A stretch of 64,000 bases of DNA from Kangiella geojedonensis (GTDB lineage: Bacteria; Pseudomonadota; Gammaproteobacteria; Enterobacterales; Kangiellaceae): contig NZ_CP010975.1 in NCBI RefSeq assembly GCF_000981765.1, positions 1,736,001-1,800,000 of the forward strand, in the 5' to 3' direction. How positions within the stretch are numbered: the stretch's first letter is position 1; the number at the start of each line of letters is the position of its first letter. Position numbers and translations under genes: made by a program. Below the pieces are notes generated by a model. The model made no database searches. It saw only the letters and a program-made list of their open reading frames with translations, and was not told the origin of the DNA. Shown piece after piece: positions 1 through 7,141 of this stretch.

Positions 1-267
1 AACATCACCCTCAATCACATACTCCAGCGCCGACGTTTCCACCGCAGGCGTCTCCTGACGCACGCTCGAAATCGTCACATTCCCCGCCATCGAGAAATTG
101 CCCGAATCCTCCTCCAGTTCCCCACGGATCAATGCGAACAACGACGACTTACCAGTGCCATTAGCCCCAGTTACACCAACCTTATCTCTCGGATTGATGA
201 TAAAACTCGCGTCTTCAAATAAAACTTTTTTGCCACGGCGAAGCGCCATGTTCTCGAAAAACAGCAT
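1..267 (-). CDS. yheS: ABC-F family ATP-binding protein, N-terminal part only
   Basis: The gene begins at the ATG complementary to 265-267 and runs off the left edge, so only the first 89 residues are visible. They open the first nucleotide-binding domain. The Walker A motif GANGTGKSS lies near residue 35, followed by a segment ending QETPAVETSALEYVIEGD that matches the YheS/Uup subgroup closely. ABC-F proteins have two ATPase domains and no membrane domain and act on the ribosome in translation. Subgroup assignment rests on remembered similarity to E. coli YheS. The rest of the protein lies outside the window. Confidence 0.85.
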   Translation of the reverse strand, partial: MLFFENMALRRGKKVLFEDASFIINPRDKVGVTGANGTGKSSLFALIRGELEEDSGNFSMAGNVTISSVRQETPAVETSALEYVIEGDV

Positions 268-460
268 GGAATTATGGATTGATAAAAGTTGCAAACATTA
301 TAAAGAGAAGTCGTGCGAGTACAATTAGTAATGTGGTTAATACACGGTTATCCACGTTAGAGAAAGATTTCACCTGTTAACAAGGCTTTGGTAGTATTAC
401 CTAAATTACTGGAAGAACTAAAATAAGCACTATTAACAATATGATAATAGAAGGATAGAT

Positions 461-1102
461 ATGAGCCCCGAAATAGTTAATGGAATCTTTGTAGTCGTTG
501 GAGCTTTTATAGGCGTCATAGGAACTGCCATAGTAACGAAAAAGAATAAAGACATATCAAAAATTACAATTTTCCGCTCATCCTCATCGAGACTTTTAGA
601 TGTGGAAGATATGGCAAAGTCAGATATTGAAATTAAGTATAAAGGTAAAATTGTTTCAGAGCTATTTCATGGAGAGGTTGCTATACAAAATTCAGGCACT
701 GAGCACCTTGAGCAAGTTGAAGTAACAATCATACCCGGAAAAAACTCACCTCTATTTGATGTAGAGATTTCATCAACCAACTTTTTTAACGACTTAGAAA
801 CACTAAAGCTAGAAAAATCAGATACAGGTGAAGTAAAAGTATATGTTGACTTTCTTAACTCAAACGACCGGCTTATAGTCTCATATAGAAGCTCTGGAGA
901 TGAAAAGCCTATTGTTGCATGTAGAAAGCTAGGGGTTGATGTCGAATTAAAAGACGAAGCTGTTAACTGGGTTCCAGATATCTATGCAAAGTTATTATTT
1001 GATATTTTTGATCAAGTTCCTTATATGCAATGGTACTTCAAACGTAACTCAAAGCCATACAAACTCTATTTAGAAGCAAAAGAAAAAAGAGAGAAAGACT
1101 AA
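461..1102 (+). CDS. Hypothetical membrane-anchored protein
   Basis: This 213-residue protein has one hydrophobic N-terminal segment at about residues 4-24, followed by basic KKNKD, so a single-pass protein with a cytoplasmic C-terminal domain is the simple reading. The soluble part is rich in Lys, Glu and Ser and ends in a charged tail. I recognise no family. The reading frame is AT-rich compared with the housekeeping genes to the right, which suggests acquired DNA. AGAAGGA lies about 8 bases before the ATG. The stop is one base before the start of the next gene, so the two are probably cotranscribed. Confidence 0.65.
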   Translation: MSPEIVNGIFVVVGAFIGVIGTAIVTKKNKDISKITIFRSSSSRLLDVEDMAKSDIEIKYKGKIVSELFHGEVAIQNSGTEHLEQVEVTIIPGKNSPLFDVEISSTNFFNDLETLKLEKSDTGEVKVYVDFLNSNDRLIVSYRSSGDEKPIVACRKLGVDVELKDEAVNWVPDIYAKLLFDIFDQVPYMQWYFKRNSKPYKLYLEAKEKREKD

Positions 1103-1103
1103 A

Positions 1104-1454
1104 ATGTACAAATATTTTTTAAGCTTAATACTTTGCATGCTTATGACAAACAGTGCAAATACGGCCATACTTTCCAATGACCTACAGAAAATGAAACGGG
1201 AAAATATAAGTATGTACAAGACTTACTTATACGGTGTTGGTGAGGGCATCTACTGGACAAATTCGAGACTGAGAGAATTTAATCGTGATCAGTTGTTTTG
1301 TCTACCCGGCTCTTTACCATTAACACAAGATTTGTTCGTAAGCATGTATGAAGCTGAGTATGAGCGGTTTACCAGGTCAAACAATGGCACAGCTTTTGTC
1401 GAAACAATTATGCTAGACTCATTTATTAGAACATTTCCTTGTGACTCAAAATAA
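1104..1454 (+). CDS. Exported Rap1a/Tai-like small protein
   Basis: This 116-residue protein has a cleavable-looking signal peptide (about residues 1-20, ending SANTA). The mature part contains YLYGVGEG, then LFCLPGSLPLTQD, and ends FIRTFPC. A GxxxG-type helix start, an FC-P motif before a helix and a C-terminal cysteine resemble the Rap1a/Tai4 family of periplasmic immunity proteins, so this is a plausible but unproven member. It starts one base after the stop of the upstream membrane-anchored protein, so the pair is probably one transcript. No matching effector is visible. The gene is AT-rich and followed directly by TGGGGTCAGAG repeats. Confidence 0.6.
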   Translation: MYKYFLSLILCMLMTNSANTAILSNDLQKMKRENISMYKTYLYGVGEGIYWTNSRLREFNRDQLFCLPGSLPLTQDLFVSMYEAEYERFTRSNNGTAFVETIMLDSFIRTFPCDSK

Positions 1455-1472
1455 TAAAAATAAAGGAATTAA

Positions 1473-1547
1473 TGGGGTCAGAGCAAGCGTAGCCTCGAAG
1501 GAACACAATAAATGGAATAAATGGGGTCAGAATAAATGGGGTCAGAG
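1473..1547 (+). repeat. TGGGGTCAGAG repeat cluster, left group
   Basis: Three copies of TGGGGTCAGA(G) occur at 1473-1483, 1522-1531 and 1537-1547, each preceded by AATAAA-like sequence. A GTAGCCTCGAAGGA element is embedded at 1489-1502. The copies lie in the spacer between the Rap1a-like gene and the next lipoprotein gene. The same word recurs at 1929, 1964 and 2081. Spacing is irregular, so this is not a CRISPR array. Confidence 0.85.
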
Positions 1548-1557
1548 TGCTTAACCG

Positions 1558-1905
1558 ATGAATAAATACATCGCACTTTTTATAATAACTGCTTTAACTT
1601 CTGGCTGCTCTACTAGAATCATAAAGCAAAGTTGTGATTATTTTAAAGAATCTAATTGGTCATTAATTACTGAACGTTCAACAATGTTAAAGCAGTTAAG
1701 CAAAGCCTATGAATCCAGAAGCCCTAATAGAAAAGAAGCATGGTTTAGGAGTCAGAATCAAAAGCTTGGGCTTTGCAGATATACACAAAAGCCTCCCTCA
1801 AGCCCCTTTGCTAACAGTTGTAGCTCCTCATATATAGTCTTTATCAAAGAAAATGGTGAGTGGAAAATTGATAACGAAGCGATCACTTTGTGCTCATCGC
1901 ACTAA
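1558..1905 (+). CDS. Hypothetical lipoprotein
   Basis: This 115-residue protein starts with a type II signal peptide; the lipobox LTSGC places the lipidated cysteine at residue 17. The following residues (STRI) do not include Asp at +2, so outer-membrane sorting is expected by the usual Lol rule. The mature domain has several cysteines (for example LGLCRY, FANSCSSS and the C-terminal LCSSH) and resembles a small NTF2-like or DUF4878-type fold (ENGEWKIDNEAI), but that is only an impression. The gene is AT-rich and flanked on both sides by TGGGGTCAGAG repeats, like a cassette. Function unknown. Confidence 0.65.
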   Translation: MNKYIALFIITALTSGCSTRIIKQSCDYFKESNWSLITERSTMLKQLSKAYESRSPNRKEAWFRSQNQKLGLCRYTQKPPSSPFANSCSSSYIVFIKENGEWKIDNEAITLCSSH

Positions 1906-1928
1906 TTGGAAGAATAAATGGGAATAAA

Positions 1929-1975
1929 TGGGGTCAGAGTAAATAAAATCAAAGTAGAATAAATGGGGTCAGAGT
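1929..1975 (+). repeat. TGGGGTCAGAGT repeat pair
   Basis: Two exact copies of TGGGGTCAGAGT occur at 1929-1940 and 1964-1975. Each is followed by AAATAAAATCAAAG (1941-1954 and 1976-1989), so the repeated unit here is about 26 bases. They separate the lipoprotein gene from the 27-codon mini-ORF. They are part of the same series as the repeats at 1473-1547 and 2081-2092. Confidence 0.85.
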
Positions 1976-1996
1976 AAATAAAATCAAAGCGCTAAG

Positions 1997-2080
1997 ATGT
2001 TTGGTTATTTTGTTGGGGCATTCAACCTAGTTTTAATCATTGCCATTACCGGATATCTATCAAGATATTACTTTAATTAA
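1997..2080 (+). CDS. Possible 27-residue membrane micropeptide
   Basis: ATG at 1997 opens 27 codons ending TAA at 2080, immediately before a TGGGGTCAGAG repeat. The peptide is almost entirely hydrophobic (FVGAFNLVLIIAITGYL, then SRYYFN) and could form one transmembrane helix with a positive end. There is no strong Shine-Dalgarno sequence (only AGCGCTAAG upstream). It may be a real micropeptide or the remnant of a longer cassette gene cut by the repeat. Sequence alone cannot decide. Confidence 0.3.
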   Translation: MFGYFVGAFNLVLIIAITGYLSRYYFN

Positions 2081-2092
2081 TGGGGTCAGAGT
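2081..2092 (+). repeat. TGGGGTCAGAGT, rightmost copy
   Basis: This is the last copy of the repeat word. It runs into GAGTACAATTAG (2089-2100), a 12-base word that also occurs at 317-328, just outside the left side of the small-gene array. The two copies of GAGTACAATTAG therefore bracket the array. Confidence 0.75.
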
Positions 2093-2127
2093 ACAATTAG
2101 AATGACAAAAGTAACTCTCGGCTTTTC

Positions 2128-2156
2128 GTGCTTATCTCCGCTATCCCAGCTATAAT
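2128..2156 (+). promoter_or_regulatory. Probable sigma-70 promoter for the VF530-family gene
   Basis: A perfect -10 hexamer TATAAT lies at 2151-2156, about 35 bases before the ATG at 2192. The matching -35 region (GTGCTT at 2128-2133 with a 17-base spacer) is weak. The position and the perfect -10 make it the best candidate promoter in this spacer. Confidence 0.4.
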
Positions 2157-2191
2157 GGGCTTATATCGCCCCTCCTCTGCTGGAAACCTGT

Positions 2192-2755
2192 ATGTCTGAA
2201 GAAGTTAATTATAAGAATAATCCTTTAAACGGCGTTGGCTTAAAAGCCTTGGTCACTGAACTCTCTGAGCATTATGGCTTTGAGATCCTGCACGCTTATT
2301 TAAACTTAAATTGCTTCAAGACCAATCCTAGCGTCGAGTCCAGTGTTAAATTCCTTAAGAAAACCGACTGGGCGCGTGAAAAAGTCGAGGCTTTTTATAT
2401 GTATCAGTATAAAAACCTACCGCCTGTATCGTCCGAGCAGTTCCATATCCCGCCACGCGACCGCATTGTCTCTGATGACGAAAAAGTTGGTGAGCCAGCT
2501 AAATTAAGTTTGGAAGATGCTGAAAAGTTGCAAGAAAAACGCGCTAAGAAAGCCGCGGAGTACAATAAAGGCGGCGGCAAGAAGTTTGGGCGCAACGCTG
2601 GCTATAACAAAAGCTCTGGCGCTCCACGTAGCGGTGGCTATAATAAAAGCAGAGGTGGGCGCTCTGATAATCGGTCTAAGAGCCACCGTTCGAGCAAAAG
2701 CTCATCGAGCAGTAGCGATCCTTGGGGCCAATGGAAAGATAAGTCAGAAGACTAG
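2192..2755 (+). CDS. VF530-family DNA-binding protein with basic Gly/Ser-rich tail
   Basis: Residues 8-75 match the VF530 (DUF2132) family: [20 protein letters not shown], the NCFKTNP segment, and [17 protein letters not shown]. The family is a small helical domain thought to bind DNA. Typical members are about 80 residues. This one is 187 because of a long C-terminal extension, first Glu/Lys helical ([21 protein letters not shown]) and then repetitive [19 protein letters not shown], ending in a Ser run. Such RGG-like tails usually bind nucleic acid, so an RNA or DNA role for the tail is a fair inference. It has its own TATAAT promoter and stands alone. Confidence 0.85.
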   Translation: MSEEVNYKNNPLNGVGLKALVTELSEHYGFEILHAYLNLNCFKTNPSVESSVKFLKKTDWAREKVEAFYMYQYKNLPPVSSEQFHIPPRDRIVSDDEKVGEPAKLSLEDAEKLQEKRAKKAAEYNKGGGKKFGRNAGYNKSSGAPRSGGYNKSRGGRSDNRSKSHRSSKSSSSSSDPWGQWKDKSED

Positions 2756-2839
2756 TTTTAGATAGCGTTACTGGATATAGGATGCTCTGATATCAGTCAG
2801 GACAAGGTTAATAGCTAATCATTAAAAGCGGAGTTTATT

Positions 2840-2986
2840 ATGGGTTTATGGGGATTCTTAAGTATTTGCGTTATTGCAGGCGTCATTTTTGTTATGTATG
2901 CGGCCTATCTCGATCACAAAAAAGAGCTGAGGAAGATGGAATTAGACGCTCAAAACAGAAGTAACGACAATACATTAAACAATTAG
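2840..2986 (+). CDS. Small single-pass membrane protein (48 residues)
   Basis: ATG at 2840 is preceded by GCGGAG at 2828-2833 and opens 48 codons ending TAG at 2986. Residues 3-24 (LWGFLSICVIAGVIFVMYAAYL) form a clear transmembrane helix, followed by a charged helix HKKELRKMELDAQNR. The layout, an N-terminal helix followed by an amphipathic coiled-coil-like tail, is like PspB-type small membrane proteins, but the sequence is too short to assign. It probably forms a transcription unit separate from the VF530 gene. Confidence 0.55.
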   Translation: MGLWGFLSICVIAGVIFVMYAAYLDHKKELRKMELDAQNRSNDNTLNN

Positions 2987-3112
2987 ATTAGCTAGCTGGT
3001 ACTCCGCAAGTCAATCGCGACGATTTTTGGAATATACTCCAATACCTGTATTTCAATAGGCAATAGTTTATGATTTAATTACATCTTAAATAAATCTAAA
3101 GCAAGGATCGCT

Positions 3113-3292
3113 ATGTCTAACTCAGTTCAGACCCACCCCTTAAAACACAAACTAAAAACTAATCGTCATGAAGTTTTCGTCTTATCCATTGATGCTTTTG
3201 ATGCTATTCTCAAAGAATCAGGCGTCCACTTCAAACAGTCCGATAAAAACTCTTGGGAAAAACACAAGAGTAAAATTGGGGGCTGCTGCTAA
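3113..3292 (+). pseudogene. 5' segment of the next gene, in another frame (probable frameshift)
   Basis: ATG at 3113 follows a good ribosome binding site (AAGGATCGCT) and opens 59 codons that stop at TAA 3290-3292. The end runs through a five-G tract (3278-3282) directly into codons that make sense only one frame over. Removing one G gives a continuous protein ...HKSKIGAAANFAPHAQGAAS... joined to the 3168-3980 frame. The ATG at 3168 has no Shine-Dalgarno sequence. The simplest reading is one gene, 3113-3980, broken by one extra G, or a sequencing error in the homopolymer. Confidence 0.55.
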
Positions 3293-3980
3293 CTTTGCAC
3301 CTCACGCTCAAGGAGCAGCCTCAGTTTCGAGGCTAGTAGGTGATCTTGGGGCAGTTGGTGTTAAAGCTTATTACAAAACATACGGCGGAAACACCCACAT
3401 TATTCTTAAAGGTAATCCTAGACTACGAAAAGTTCTAACCGGTACAAAATATGCCGCCAATAACACCAAGGTCGTTACCATGGGCTTAGGTAAGAGTGGA
3501 GCGATTGGTGCGGCAAAAACAGGGGGCTTGTTTTCAGTAGCCATAATGTCGTCGTACAGGGTGGCAGATTACTTCTTGAATGATAGAACAACCTTAAACC
3601 AACTGATAGGCTCACTTGCAACTGACATTACCAAAATAGCAATCTCCACGGGGCTTTCGATCGCATTGGCTACAACCGAAGCTGTTGCTGTTTTTGCTGC
3701 TGGACCATTAATTGCTGTAGTTGCAATCGGCTTTATTGCAACAGTTGGCCTAGATTACCTTGATAAGAAGTATAAAATTACAGAAAAGCTCGTTGCTGCT
3801 TTGGATCAAGCTGAACAAAATTTAAAGAACAATATTGAAGAGAAGAAAAAAGAAGCGCTTAGCGTAACAGGCGAAGCATTAGGCCATGTTGTTGACTACA
3901 CCATAGAATATGGCAAACGCAAAATTATAAACTGGATCAGCGAATCAACTAAAAGATCAGTACCTAGCTTTGGAAGATGA
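3168..3980 (+). CDS. Gly/Ala-rich hydrophobic protein, possible membrane-active effector
   Basis: The open frame gives 270 residues; the true start is probably 3113 with a frameshift at the G5 tract (see the preceding entry), so the first 35 residues of this frame are doubtful. The reliable part starts near GAAANFAPHAQG. It contains a long Gly/Ala-rich hydrophobic stretch from about residue 120 to 205, with two or three possible membrane helices, then YLDKKYKITEKLV and a charged helical C-terminus. Hydrophobic Gly-rich cores of this kind occur in contact-dependent or T6SS pore-forming effectors. The next gene, one base downstream, encodes a membrane protein of immunity-like shape. I name no family. 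The function is an inference from architecture. Confidence 0.55.
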   Translation: MKFSSYPLMLLMLFSKNQASTSNSPIKTLGKNTRVKLGAAANFAPHAQGAASVSRLVGDLGAVGVKAYYKTYGGNTHIILKGNPRLRKVLTGTKYAANNTKVVTMGLGKSGAIGAAKTGGLFSVAIMSSYRVADYFLNDRTTLNQLIGSLATDITKIAISTGLSIALATTEAVAVFAAGPLIAVVAIGFIATVGLDYLDKKYKITEKLVAALDQAEQNLKNNIEEKKKEALSVTGEALGHVVDYTIEYGKRKIINWISESTKRSVPSFGR

Positions 3981-3981
3981 A

Positions 3982-4461
3982 ATGCCCCCACTAAAACAAA
4001 AACTAATTAACTATTTTGGTATTTTAGTGCTCCTTGTTCTATCAGTGCTTTCTGGGTATGCTGCAATATCTTCAGTTGGACTAGCACTTAGACACTTTTC
4101 TGCAACCCCACCAGAGGTTATCATTTTTAACCGCGGTTTTGTCATGAGCTTGGGGGCATTTATTACCCTATCAGCCTTTTTGATTGCATCAATTGCACAC
4201 GAGCTCGGAGCTTTAATAAAGCATCCAAAGCTAGCTAAGGGAATTATGGTATCAGCTGTTAGTGGAATTGCTTTGTTGTTTACTCTAGGTTTTATTAGCC
4301 AATACACATACGATAACTACTTTGTTAAAAGTCGAGATTATACTGTTTGCAAGGACGCATCAAGTCAATGGCTTTTCCTTAAAACTACCGTATATACAAA
4401 AAAAAACCAACCTCTTGCCCAAACGAAGTGCTTTAATTGTTTAAACAGTTTTAGCCCGTAA
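3982..4461 (+). CDS. DUF1240-like inner-membrane protein, possible immunity partner
   Basis: ATG 3982 lies one base after the upstream stop, with GGAAG six bases before it. A TTG at 3970 in the same frame would overlap the upstream gene and is less likely. The product has three transmembrane helices (about residues 12-34, 54-75 and 86-107), then an external tail with DYTVCKDASSQWLFLKTTVY and paired C-terminal cysteines (KCFNC). A three-helix body with a Cys-containing tail and an S-W-L motif resembles DUF1240 proteins. Tight coupling with the hydrophobic upstream protein suggests an immunity role. Moderately sure of the family, unsure of the role. Confidence 0.6.
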   Translation: MPPLKQKLINYFGILVLLVLSVLSGYAAISSVGLALRHFSATPPEVIIFNRGFVMSLGAFITLSAFLIASIAHELGALIKHPKLAKGIMVSAVSGIALLFTLGFISQYTYDNYFVKSRDYTVCKDASSQWLFLKTTVYTKKNQPLAQTKCFNCLNSFSP

Positions 4462-4528
4462 TTTCAAAAGCTATCGTTACCGACAAATGGTATGATGCGC
4501 TATACATTTTGTTGATTAGACGTTTAAT

Positions 4529-4789
4529 ATGAAAATATTGGTTAGAAACCTAGCTCGCACGACCACTGAAGAGCAAGTTACTGAACTATTTGAAGAGTAT
4601 GGTACTGTTCAGTGGTGCAAATTAGTTATGGATAAAGCCACGGGCAAGTCGAAAGGCTTTGGTTTTGTTGAAATGCCTAAGCCTGGTGAAGCCAAGGTGG
4701 CGGTTAAGAACCTTAATGCTCGAAGTGTGGATGGCAATAAGATTCGTGTTAAAAAAGCGGAAGATAATACCGATAAAGCCAGTAACTGA
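4529..4789 (+). CDS. RRM-domain RNA-binding protein
   Basis: The 86-residue protein is a single RNA recognition motif. RNP2 is ILVRNL (residues 3-8) and RNP1 is KGFGFVEM (about residues 43-50), with the expected beta-alpha-beta spacing and a short charged tail. Small bacterial RRM proteins bind single-stranded RNA and are often cold- or stress-related. Nothing in the neighbourhood fixes the target. It is monocistronic, with its own spacer on both sides. Confidence 0.92.
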   Translation: MKILVRNLARTTTEEQVTELFEEYGTVQWCKLVMDKATGKSKGFGFVEMPKPGEAKVAVKNLNARSVDGNKIRVKKAEDNTDKASN

Positions 4790-4825
4790 GTAATCTATAT
4801 GTAAAACAAAGAGACTATAGTTACA

Positions 4826-5122
4826 GTGAATAATAAGCGTAAAACGAGAGCCTTCAACCGCCCGGTTGGAGGTAAGCTCAATCAAGCCCTCTCTCTTAAG
4901 ACTAAAATTATCGTGTTCGTGGTTGTTTTTATCGCCGTAATTATTTTTGGGATTTCCTACCTAGGGTTTCAGAAAGGTGCTTTATTTTCATCGGGGCTAA
5001 TGATAGTTATACTGGCTGTATTATTACGTACGCCACATGACATCAAAACTCGCGAAAAAATACTTAAAGATAAACCATTGTTATCAAAAAAGCCCAAAAG
5101 AAAAAACATTTCTCACCATTAG
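4826..5122 (+). CDS. Hypothetical two-helix membrane protein
   Basis: GTG at 4826 opens 98 codons. Residues 28-46 and 53-67 are hydrophobic and probably form a helical hairpin. Both ends are strongly basic (NKRKTRAFNR at the start, KKPKRKN at the end), which places both in the cytoplasm. No convincing Shine-Dalgarno sequence precedes the GTG, so the start is uncertain. Family unknown to me. Confidence 0.55.
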   Translation: MNNKRKTRAFNRPVGGKLNQALSLKTKIIVFVVVFIAVIIFGISYLGFQKGALFSSGLMIVILAVLLRTPHDIKTREKILKDKPLLSKKPKRKNISHH

Positions 5123-5202
5123 ACTATTACCGACGGGGCCTCAGTTGAAGCTTGCGTAATTAAAGAGTACTCTTATCAGAGTCTAGTTCAAGAGGAGTGA
5201 AC

Positions 5203-6486
5203 ATGGATTCAGAAACTGACTCAACAAATAGCAATGCCGTCAATTTGGATTTTTTAAAAGGTTTTTTTGACCTCAGTCTAAACTCACTTGATGACGATTG
5301 GACTGATCTTGTACAAAAGCTATTAAATTCACTTAGACTTCATCTCAATATGGAAGTGGCATTTCTGAGTGAGTTCGTAAACGGCAAACGACGTTTTAAG
5401 ATTATTAGTCAAGCAAACCACTCAAACATACAGGTTGGGGACGAAGACAGCCTAGAAGACAGTTATTGTTTCCATATAGTGCAAAACCACCTACCGCAAC
5501 TGATTAAAAGTACCACGCAACACAAAATCACTCGTGAACTAGAGGTTACTGAAACCCTTAACATTGGCTCCTATATTGGCGTTCCTGTTGTGCTAACCGA
5601 TGGAAAAACTTATGGAACTTTGTGTGCTTTTAAAGGAGTTTCAGATTCTCGGCTTAACCAGAAAGACTTGGCGTACGTAAAAGTCTTGGCTGATATCAGC
5701 GCCACCATCATTGAGATTCAGAAAAGTCATGCATCTCAAGACTCACAGCTGAAGAGTGAGTTAAAGAAAATTATAGACAGTAATGATGATTTTACGGTCA
5801 AACTCCACCCAATTGTTGATCTCAATACAGGCCAAGTTAGCGGCTATGAAGCATTAAGTCGCATCAAAAGTGGCAGCGAAGAGTGGCCACCAGATAAGTT
5901 TTTTGAGTCTGCCGTTTACGTTGGTCTATCTGAGCAAGCGACACAAAAGGTTCTTCTTGCAGCTAAAAATGCTTTGTCAGTTATCCCTAGGGACACCAAT
6001 TTTTATATCAATATTACTCCTGACTTACTCGCAAAAGAATCATTTGTAGCCTCAATACAGAATTCTGATTTTCCTCTGAATCAGCTTGTTCTGGAAATTA
6101 CTGAACATAGTTTAATTGATGACTACCATGCTGTTTCACAATTATTATCTCCTCTCAGAGAGAAAGGGATGAGAGTTGCTGTTGATGACGCAGGAGCTGG
6201 CTATTCGAGTTTACGTCATGTGATTGCTCTTTCTCCGGACATCGTCAAACTTGATATGACACTCACCCAAAATATTTATCGCAATCAAACAAAGCAGTCT
6301 TTAATTAAGGCGCTAAAGAGCTTCGCCAAAGATAGAAACTTTGAGCTTGTGGCCGAAGGTATCGAAACACCTCAAGAGCTTAAAACTTTACAAAATATAG
6401 GCATTAACTACGGTCAGGGTTACCTATTCGATAAACCACAGTATGCAGATTATTTTATCGGTAAACAGAAATATGATATCAAATGA
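5203..6486 (+). CDS. GAF-EAL cyclic-di-GMP phosphodiesterase
   Basis: ATG 5203 is preferred because AGAGGAG (5191-5197) sits at the right distance; a GTG at 5197 would lie inside that site. Residues about 25-170 form a GAF sensor domain; residues about 190-425 form an EAL domain. The EAL residues needed for metal binding and hydrolysis look intact: YEALSRI, NITPDLL, EITEH, VDDAGAGYSSLRH, KLDMTL, VAEGIET and GQGYLF. A working c-di-GMP hydrolase is therefore expected, controlled by whatever the GAF domain binds. There is no GGDEF domain and no membrane segment, so it is cytoplasmic. Confidence 0.9.
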   Translation: MDSETDSTNSNAVNLDFLKGFFDLSLNSLDDDWTDLVQKLLNSLRLHLNMEVAFLSEFVNGKRRFKIISQANHSNIQVGDEDSLEDSYCFHIVQNHLPQLIKSTTQHKITRELEVTETLNIGSYIGVPVVLTDGKTYGTLCAFKGVSDSRLNQKDLAYVKVLADISATIIEIQKSHASQDSQLKSELKKIIDSNDDFTVKLHPIVDLNTGQVSGYEALSRIKSGSEEWPPDKFFESAVYVGLSEQATQKVLLAAKNALSVIPRDTNFYINITPDLLAKESFVASIQNSDFPLNQLVLEITEHSLIDDYHAVSQLLSPLREKGMRVAVDDAGAGYSSLRHVIALSPDIVKLDMTLTQNIYRNQTKQSLIKALKSFAKDRNFELVAEGIETPQELKTLQNIGINYGQGYLFDKPQYADYFIGKQKYDIK

Positions 6487-6490
6487 GTCG

Positions 6491-7000
6491 TTAGCTAGAT
6501 GATTCGGTCAAGCTCTGTTTTAATTTTTGTGGGGAATCCGTCGTCACCACTAGTGCTCTTTGTCCATTCATAAATTCAATTTTAACTGCGTCAGGCGCTC
6601 TGCCTATATACCCTGTTTGTTTAATCGCAATTCGATAGCCATAACCCAAAAAATCAGCTGCAGGGTTTCCTTCATAGACTTCAATGCTTGATATTGAGTC
6701 TAAAGGGAATTTTCTTTTGCCAATCACCCCTAGGCTCATTGTTAGGGTGTCATTACTGACTCGAGTGGTGATTTTGAGACGCGAAACATAGTAGGTTAAC
6801 AGTGCAGTACCCACAAAAATAACCAAGGCCCATGTCGCAGGAAGTGCATTTTCACCAACTGGTTGCTCAAGAAATTCTTGCGCGATATACATATAGCCAA
6901 ACAATCCCATCACAATAACCAGCAGCACAATAGCAGCGGCAATCATCTTTGGAGGCATCATTGGCTGTATTTCTTGGTAACGATACTTATTTTTTGGCAT
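6491..7000 (-). CDS. Membrane protein with bacterial PH-like domain
   Basis: The 169-residue protein has two transmembrane helices (about residues 17-40 and 58-75) and a C-terminal beta-rich region from about residue 78. The SRLKITTRVSNDTLTM...FPLDSISSIEVYEG pattern is typical of YdbS/YdbT or bPH2 PH-like domains at the inner membrane. Its stop lies 4 bases from the stop of the GAF-EAL gene, so the two genes converge. Function of the family is poorly defined. Confidence 0.65.
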   Translation of the reverse strand: MPKNKYRYQEIQPMMPPKMIAAAIVLLVIVMGLFGYMYIAQEFLEQPVGENALPATWALVIFVGTALLTYYVSRLKITTRVSNDTLTMSLGVIGKRKFPLDSISSIEVYEGNPAADFLGYGYRIAIKQTGYIGRAPDAVKIEFMNGQRALVVTTDSPQKLKQSLTESSS

Positions 7001-7141
7001 AGCGCTTATTCGGCTTCTGTTAAAAGGGGCAGTTTAGTTGATTCTTTTACCTCGGTGCAACCTTTAAGCATTTGCCCTATTCCTATAAAAGTTTTAGACT
7101 CAACGTATATTATTTATACAAAACAATAAGATAGGACTAGC

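Noticed and set aside
1473-2092. TGGGGTCAGAG copies as a CRISPR array
   Set aside because: The word is only 10-12 bases, spacing ranges from 15 to about 400 bases, and genes lie between copies.
461-2100. Integron gene-cassette array
   Set aside because: No attC-like palindromic sites and no tyrosine integrase gene are visible.
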